This document shows, piece after piece, positions 58,646-64,000 of a DNA stretch of 64,000 nt; the stretch's first letter is position 1; each line of letters starts with the position of its first letter. Source of the DNA: Thermobifida halotolerans. Lineage in GTDB: Bacteria > Actinomycetota > Actinomycetes > Streptosporangiales > Streptosporangiaceae. The stretch lies in the NCBI RefSeq assembly GCF_003574835.2, contig NZ_CP063196.1:5084001-5148000 (forward strand). Reading direction: 5' to 3'. The notes under the pieces were generated by a model. It worked only from the letters and a program-made list of their open reading frames with translations, ran no database searches and was not told the DNA's origin. The position numbers were made by a program, and so were the translations under genes.

Positions 58646-60478
58646 TCAGTCGCCCCCGCCGCTGCCGTAGATCCAGGTGGAGAACCACATCCGGTCCGCC
58701 CACTCCTGGTGCGGGATCACCTCGGCGCTCAACACCGGGTACAGGTAGGTGAAGTTCGCGATGGCCAGCAGCATGAGAACCCCGTAGACCACCCCGCCGA
58801 CCACCCGGGACCACGGCGAGAACCCGGGACGGTCCCCGGCCGGCCCCAGCAGCAGCCCCATCATCAGCACGATGGCCAGCACCAGGAAGGGCAGCATCGG
58901 CAGCGCGTAGAACAGGAACATCGTGCGCTCCGGGAAGGCGAACCACGGAAGCCAGCCCGCGGCCACGCCCAGCAGCGCCGCACCGGCCCGCCAGTCCCGG
59001 TACGTCACCCACCATCCCAGCATCACCACACAGGCCACGATGGACAGCCACCACACGGCCGGGGTGCCGATGCTCAGAATCGCACTGGAGCACGACGCCG
59101 CCCCGCACCCGGTCACGTCGCCGTCGTAGTAGAACGCCACCGGAGTGCGCATGATCAGCCACTCCCACGGCTGGGAGGCGTAGTCGTGACCGGCGTTCAG
59201 GTCACTGTGGAAGCTCCAGATCCGCCAGTGGTAGTACCCCAGACTGATCAGCGCGTTCGCCGCCTCACGCAGCGGGTCCGGCAGGAAACCGGTGTAGGAG
59301 CCGACCTGGGGGGTCTGGTTCGCCCACTGCCGACCCCAGCCGCCGTCGGTGAGCAGCCAGCCGGTCCACGTCGTCAGGTAGACGACCACGGCCACCCCCA
59401 CGGTCTGGAAGAACGCGGGGATCGCGTCGAAGGACAGCCAGCGCCCCCACACCCGCCGCTGCCCCACACTGCGCCGGGCCCCGTAGTCCCACGCCACCGT
59501 GAGCAGACCGAACGCCGCGAGATAGAACAGCGCCGTCCACTTCGTGCCGCACGCCAGTCCCAGGCACACTCCCGCGGCGATCCGCCACCAGCGCACCCCC
59601 AGCCAGCGGACCGCGACCCCCTCCGGGGAACGCGCCCGTTCCAGACGCGCCGCCGCGGCAGCGGCCCACCGCTGCCGCAGCCCCGGCCGGGGCTGCGGTC
59701 CCGCCTGCTCCGCCGTCTCCACCGCCGCGGCGGGCACGGGTGCGGGCGCCAGCGCCCGCGCCGCGTCGGAGACCAGCGTCCACCAGAACACCGCGAACGC
59801 GCTGACGGTGCCGCGCCCCGCCTCGGTGGCCGAGGCCAGCCGGGCCCGGGCGCGGTCCCGGTCGATGACCAGGCAGCCGAACCCCGCCAGGATCCAGAAG
59901 GTCAGGAAGATGTCCACCATGGCGATCCGGCTCAGGGTGAAATGCAGCCCGTCCACCGCCATGATGACCCCGGCGGACGCCCCCAGCAGCACCGAACGGG
60001 TCATCCGCAGCGCGATGCGCACCAGCAGCAGCACCGACAGCGCGCCGAACAGCGCCGCCGCGATCCGCCACCCCGTCGGGGTCATGCTCTCCCCGAACGA
60101 CAGCAGACCCCACAGGGTGTCGCCCAGGGCGATCAGCCACTTGCCGAACGGCGGGTGCACCACGAAGTCGCCGCCGCCGCTGAAGATCTCGGACGCGCCG
60201 TGGTTCAGCAACTCGTCGGCGTTGTCCACGGTCTCGTGCTCGTAGCCGTACTCGCGCAGCGCGAAGGCGTCCTTGGCGTAGTACGTCTCGTCGAAGTAGA
60301 TCTGGTCCGGCTCCCCGAGCCGGATGAACCGCAGCGCTCCGGCGAACGCGGCGACCAGCAGCGCGGCGACCCATCCCGCCCACGCGGGGGCGGGCATCTC
60401 CGGTACCAGTCGCTCGCGCAGCGACGGCCGCTTCGAGGGAGGGGGCGGAACCTCGTCCAGTAGGGCTGTGGTGCTCAT
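58646..60478 (-). CDS. pmt: Protein O-mannosyltransferase, PMT family (610 aa)
   Basis: Transfers mannose from polyprenyl-phosphate-mannose to secreted proteins at the membrane. The family motif YFDETYYAKDAFALREYGYE, with the essential acidic pair near the first loop, is present. About ten transmembrane helices follow, with a periplasmic MIR-less loop. ATG at 60478 (MSTTALLDE) is chosen over an in-frame start 102 nt upstream that lacks protein character. It is divergent from rsmI, as I recall from mycobacteria and other actinomycetes. Confidence 0.94.
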   Translation of the reverse strand: MSTTALLDEVPPPPSKRPSLRERLVPEMPAPAWAGWVAALLVAAFAGALRFIRLGEPDQIYFDETYYAKDAFALREYGYEHETVDNADELLNHGASEIFSGGGDFVVHPPFGKWLIALGDTLWGLLSFGESMTPTGWRIAAALFGALSVLLLVRIALRMTRSVLLGASAGVIMAVDGLHFTLSRIAMVDIFLTFWILAGFGCLVIDRDRARARLASATEAGRGTVSAFAVFWWTLVSDAARALAPAPVPAAAVETAEQAGPQPRPGLRQRWAAAAAARLERARSPEGVAVRWLGVRWWRIAAGVCLGLACGTKWTALFYLAAFGLLTVAWDYGARRSVGQRRVWGRWLSFDAIPAFFQTVGVAVVVYLTTWTGWLLTDGGWGRQWANQTPQVGSYTGFLPDPLREAANALISLGYYHWRIWSFHSDLNAGHDYASQPWEWLIMRTPVAFYYDGDVTGCGAASCSSAILSIGTPAVWWLSIVACVVMLGWWVTYRDWRAGAALLGVAAGWLPWFAFPERTMFLFYALPMLPFLVLAIVLMMGLLLGPAGDRPGFSPWSRVVGGVVYGVLMLLAIANFTYLYPVLSAEVIPHQEWADRMWFSTWIYGSGGGD

Positions 60479-60844
60479 GCGCTTGGTTGGCGAGTACGTC
60501 CCCGGGACGCGCGACGCGTCCGGGAAAGACGCCGACTCCTTTCCGTTGACCCGCTGACGGGACGGTCCCCGCCGGTCCACCGGATCGTGCCCGTTCGACC
60601 GGACGCGACCGGGACAACGCCTGGTGGACGTAGCCGCACATCATTCGGTCACGTCGGATCGCGCAGTGTCTCGACGGAGTGCCGGAACGTCACGGTGGGA
60701 GGGCCGGGCGTCCCGTCACCGGTCGAAGCGACAGCGCGGTCCCGGCCATACTAGAGCGAAAAGAGGGGCGGACAGCAGGGGCGGGGAACCCCTCGAACCA
60801 TCCTCTTACCCATCACCCAACGGAACGGCGGGGACGGAGAGCCA

Positions 60845-61714
60845 GTGGCCGACCAACCCAACGACGTGCGGCCGGGAACGCTGACCCTGGCCGGGCTGCC
60901 GATCGGACACCGCGACGACACCACACCACGGCTGCGCGCGGCCCTGGAGAACGCCGAGATCATCGCGGCCGAGGACACCCGGCGGCTGCGCCAGTTCGCC
61001 GCCAGGCTGGGCGTACGGCCCGGCGGTGAGACCGGAGCCAGGATCGTCTCCTACTACGACGCCAACGAACGCGACCGGGCCGAGGAGCTGCTCACCGACC
61101 TCAGGGGCGGCCGCGACGTGCTCGTCGTCACCGACGCGGGCATGCCCGGCGTCTCCGACCCCGGATACCGCCTGGTCACCGCGTGCGTGGCGGCCGACGT
61201 GCCGATCACCGTCATCCCCGGCCCCTCGGCGGTCACCACCGCCCTGGTGCTGTCGGGCCTGCCCACCGACCGCTTCTGCTTCGAGGGCTTCCCGCCCCGC
61301 AAAGGGCTGGCCACCTACCTCGCCGACCTCGCCGACGAACGCCGCACCATGGTCTTCTTCGAGTCCCCGCACCGGGTGGCCGCCACCCTCGCCGCCATGG
61401 CCCGCGCGTTCGGCCCCGACCGGCCCGCCGCGCTCTGCCGCGAACTCACCAAGACCTACGAGGAGGTCCGCCGCGGCGGACTCGCCGAACTCGCCGAATG
61501 GGCGGCGGAACACGCCCGCGGCGAGATCACCCTGGTCGTGCGGGGCGCGCAGAGAACGGCCGGCGCGCGCGCACCGGAGGACCTCGCCGCGGCGGTGGCC
61601 GCCTACGAGGAGGAGGGGAGTCCCCGCAAGCAGGCCATCCAACAGGTGGCCAGGGAACGCGGCCTCCCCAAACGCGAGGTCTACGACGCGGTGCACCGCA
61701 CCCCCGGCGACTGA
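60845..61714 (+). CDS. rsmI: 16S rRNA (cytidine-1402-2'-O)-methyltransferase (289 aa)
   Basis: Methylates C1402 in the decoding site of 16S rRNA using S-adenosylmethionine. Signatures of the tetrapyrrole-methylase fold: LAGLPIGHRDDTTPRL, EDTRRLRQ, VTDAGMPGVSDPGYRLV, VIPGPSAVTTAL and FFESPHRVAATL. GTG at 60845 has GACGGAGAG upstream. Confidence 0.96.
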   Translation: MADQPNDVRPGTLTLAGLPIGHRDDTTPRLRAALENAEIIAAEDTRRLRQFAARLGVRPGGETGARIVSYYDANERDRAEELLTDLRGGRDVLVVTDAGMPGVSDPGYRLVTACVAADVPITVIPGPSAVTTALVLSGLPTDRFCFEGFPPRKGLATYLADLADERRTMVFFESPHRVAATLAAMARAFGPDRPAALCRELTKTYEEVRRGGLAELAEWAAEHARGEITLVVRGAQRTAGARAPEDLAAAVAAYEEEGSPRKQAIQQVARERGLPKREVYDAVHRTPGD

Positions 61715-61738
61715 CCCGCGCCGTCCCGGAACGGCGAC

Positions 61739-61769
61739 GGGGGCGCGGTCCGCCACGGATCGCGCCCCC
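61739..61769. terminator. Bidirectional terminator between rsmI and secDF
   Basis: A 13-bp stem GGGGGCGCGGTCC / GGATCGCGCCCCC (one G-U) with a 5-nt loop, located between the convergent stop codons. Confidence 0.8.
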
Positions 61770-61791
61770 GCCGGGAGTCGGCGCCTCCCGA

Positions 61792-64000
61792 CTACACCAC
61801 CGCGCCGTCGGTCTTCTCGCGGGCGACCCGCAGCTCCTTGCGCTGCTTGGTCTTGCGCTCCTTGACCACGTGCGGCGGCGGCGTCCTGTCGAACCGCTGC
61901 AACCAGATCGCCAGCGGCACCGCCACGAAGACCGTGGAGAACATGCCGGAGACCAGGCCCACCAGCATCGCGATCGAGAAGTCGGTGAGCGAGGACCCGC
62001 CGAACACCGCCAGAGCGGCCAGGATGAACAGGCCGCCCATACCGGAGTTCACCGTGCGGGGCAGCGTGTGCAGGATCGCCGTGTTCGCGATCGAGCGGAA
62101 CGACCCCTTCGGGTTGTGCGCCCACTCGTCACGCACCCGGTCGAACACCACCACCGAGTCGTTCACCGAGAAACCGATGATGCTCAGCACCGCGGCGAGG
62201 AACACGCCGTCGATCGGCTTGCCCAGCCACGCGAACAGGCCCACCACCAGCACGATGTCGAAGGCCAGCGCCGCCATCGTGGACACGCCGAAGGACCAGC
62301 GGAACCGCCACGCCAGATACGCCATCTGCAGCACCAGCGCCGCGATCAACGCGATCAGCGCCTTGTTGCGAAGCTCGTCGCCCATGCTCGGGCCGATCTT
62401 CTCGTCACTGATCCGCTGGACCGTGCCGCCCTCCTCGGCGAGCGCCTCCTCGATCTGGGCGGCCTCGCCGTCGGAGATCTGCCCGGTGCGCACCGAGATG
62501 TCGCCGTCCTCGACCTCCTGGACCACCGCCTCGGGGTAGCCCGCGTCCGCGACGATCTCCCGCGCCTGGTCGGCGCTGAGCGACTCGGTGACGGAGAAGT
62601 TCATCGACCGGCCGCCGGTGAACTCCACACCGAAGTTCGGCGAACGCACGAACAGGCCGAGGATCGCCACCAGCGCGACGGCCGCGGTGACACCCAGCCA
62701 CAGCGAGCTGCGCTTCATCAGGTCCGGGTTGGTCGCCACCAGCCACCTGCGGATCATGCTGGTCCGGGCGATACCGCTGCTGGCGGGGAACTTCCGCACG
62801 ATCAGCGGGACGACCGCCACCGACACCGCCAGCACACCCAGCGCGCCCGACACGAGCAGCAGCGGGTTGTCCAGGCTCAGGCCGTCGGACAGCACCGCCA
62901 CCAGCGCCACGGCCAGCGCCGCCACACCGACGAGCCACAGCCGACGCGCCGGGGTGGACCGGGAGACCGCCCACTCCATCAGCACGCGGGCGATGAGCAG
63001 CGCCGAGATCATCGACGCGATCGTGCCCAGCCCCAGCGTCACGCCGAAGCCCTGGACGGTGCCCGACGCGAAGAAGAACAGCAGGACCGCCGCGATGAGC
63101 GTGGTGACGTTGGTGTCCAGAACGGCGCTCCACGCCTTCTGCGAACCGGTCGTGAACGCCTTGAGCAGGTTCGGCGGGATCGCGCGCCGCCGACGCCGGG
63201 TCAGCACCCCGGCCGCGGCCTCGTCCTGCTCCTTCTCGGTGGCGTCCGCCATGCCCGCCGACTTGTTGGCCTGGTAGACCTTGTCCTGCCGCTGGTACTC
63301 CTCACGCGCCCGCTCGAAGATCAGCACGTTGGCGTCGATCGCCATGCCGATGGCCAGCACGAAACCGGCCAGACCGGGCAGGGTGAGCGTCGCCCCCAGC
63401 GCCACCAGCGCCGCGTAGGCGATGACGGTGTAGCACAGCAGCGCGATGGAGGCGAGGAAGCCCGCGAAGCGGTAGGTGACGCTGATGTAGACGGCGGTCA
63501 GCGCGACACCGATGAGACCGGCGATGAAGCTGGCCCGGATGGCCTCGGCGCCCAGGGTCGGGCCGACCGTCTGGCGCTGCACCTCCTCGACCGGCAGCGG
63601 CAGCGAACCGCCCTCGATCAGCAGGGCCAGTTCGTTGGCGGTCTCGCTGTCGAAGCCACCGGTGATGGAGGTGCGTCCGCCGGACATGCCCACGTCGCAG
63701 GCGACGTCGGTCGCGTCGACCTCGGGCGAGGAGATGATCTCGTTGTCCAGCACGATCGCGATGCGCCGCTTCGGGTCGCCCGACGGGTTGCAGGCGGCGT
63801 CGCCGGTCAGCTCCTGCCAGGCGTCGCGGCCGTCGCCCCTGAACTCGACGTTGACCATCCACTCGGTCTGCAGTTCGTTGAGCGCGGCCTCGGCGCTGGC
63901 GACCTGCTCGCCGGTGAGCGCGGCCTCACCGAGCTGCAGCATGGCGCCGGACTCGTCGGCGAGCGTCAGCGCGACGTCCTCGGGGTTGGCGGGCTGGGCG
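61792..64000 (-). CDS. secDF: Protein translocase SecD-SecF fusion, 5' end outside window
   Basis: At least 736 codons are present and the frame is open past base 64000. SecD part: GGRTSITGGF, GPTLGAEAI, GMAIDANVLIFERAREE. A charged insert of ~45 residues, then helices, leads to the SecF part: FGVEFTGGRSMNF, KIGPSMGDELRNKAL, and GFSVNDSVVVFDRVRDE. SecDF uses the proton motive force to pull translocated proteins from SecYEG. In many actinobacteria secD and secF are separate; here one chain holds both, joined by additional hydrophobic segments (LWLVGVAALAVALVAVL and following). Confidence 0.95.
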   Translation of the reverse strand, partial: AQPANPEDVALTLADESGAMLQLGEAALTGEQVASAEAALNELQTEWMVNVEFRGDGRDAWQELTGDAACNPSGDPKRRIAIVLDNEIISSPEVDATDVACDVGMSGGRTSITGGFDSETANELALLIEGGSLPLPVEEVQRQTVGPTLGAEAIRASFIAGLIGVALTAVYISVTYRFAGFLASIALLCYTVIAYAALVALGATLTLPGLAGFVLAIGMAIDANVLIFERAREEYQRQDKVYQANKSAGMADATEKEQDEAAAGVLTRRRRRAIPPNLLKAFTTGSQKAWSAVLDTNVTTLIAAVLLFFFASGTVQGFGVTLGLGTIASMISALLIARVLMEWAVSRSTPARRLWLVGVAALAVALVAVLSDGLSLDNPLLLVSGALGVLAVSVAVVPLIVRKFPASSGIARTSMIRRWLVATNPDLMKRSSLWLGVTAAVALVAILGLFVRSPNFGVEFTGGRSMNFSVTESLSADQAREIVADAGYPEAVVQEVEDGDISVRTGQISDGEAAQIEEALAEEGGTVQRISDEKIGPSMGDELRNKALIALIAALVLQMAYLAWRFRWSFGVSTMAALAFDIVLVVGLFAWLGKPIDGVFLAAVLSIIGFSVNDSVVVFDRVRDEWAHNPKGSFRSIANTAILHTLPRTVNSGMGGLFILAALAVFGGSSLTDFSIAMLVGLVSGMFSTVFVAVPLAIWLQRFDRTPPPHVVKERKTKQRKELRVAREKTDGAVV

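Overview
The window is very GC-rich (about 70% by eye), with dense genes, GTG/TTG starts and actinobacterial gene sets. These include a type VII secretion (T7SS/ESX) locus, the galU-glp/moeA-moaC-mog-rimJ-glpR/sepX block, a protein O-mannosyltransferase divergent from rsmI, and a SecD-SecF fusion. I infer an actinomycete of the Nocardiopsis/Streptomonospora/Thermobifida kind. The sequence itself only proves high-GC Actinobacteria.

Left part (1-19.3 kb) is an ESX secretion locus. eccC, the three-ATPase motor, runs on the + strand from 13905. Divergent from it, a long minus-strand series runs leftward: eccD, eccB, two WXG100 (Esx) genes, a PPE-like repeat protein, a YbaB/EbfC-like gene, an acidic DP[DE]TG-repeat protein, a third small WXG-like gene, and the 5' end of a giant toxin-like gene that leaves the window. 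A mycosin (mycP) is convergent with eccC; all three of its catalytic residues are replaced. No eccE is visible.

Middle part (19.4-38.0 kb) is one uninterrupted 6191-residue minus-strand gene. It has a T7SS-type N-terminal domain, a Ser/Thr/Pro linker, long helical and 126-residue repeat regions, and two consecutive R/STS/ExE ADP-ribosyltransferase domains in the interior. These are followed by a long beta-rich region of repeating modules and a proline-rich tail. Its first 498 codons look identical at DNA level (about 1.5 kb) to the start of the truncated giant gene at the left edge. The whole secretion locus therefore lies between two direct repeats, and two different passengers share one export domain.

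Right part (38.3-64 kb) is mostly housekeeping: an alkylsulfatase-like protein with a ruined metal site, a PemK/MazF-like protein, ogt, an MFS transporter, tRNA-Arg(CCT), an M15 peptidase, mscL, a SAF protein, a DUF1540 protein, an FmdB zinc ribbon and 5-formyl-THF cyclo-ligase. After these come the galU-glp-moaC-mog-rimJ-glpR block, tRNA-Ala(CGC), a tiny secreted peptide with two GWTWW motifs, a membrane protein, tatB, PAP2, a one-domain voltage-gated cation channel, a cold-shock protein, pmt, rsmI and secDF (cut by the right edge).

I saw no CRISPR array, insertion sequence, rRNA or replication origin. Domain calls come from motifs read by eye; no database search was run.
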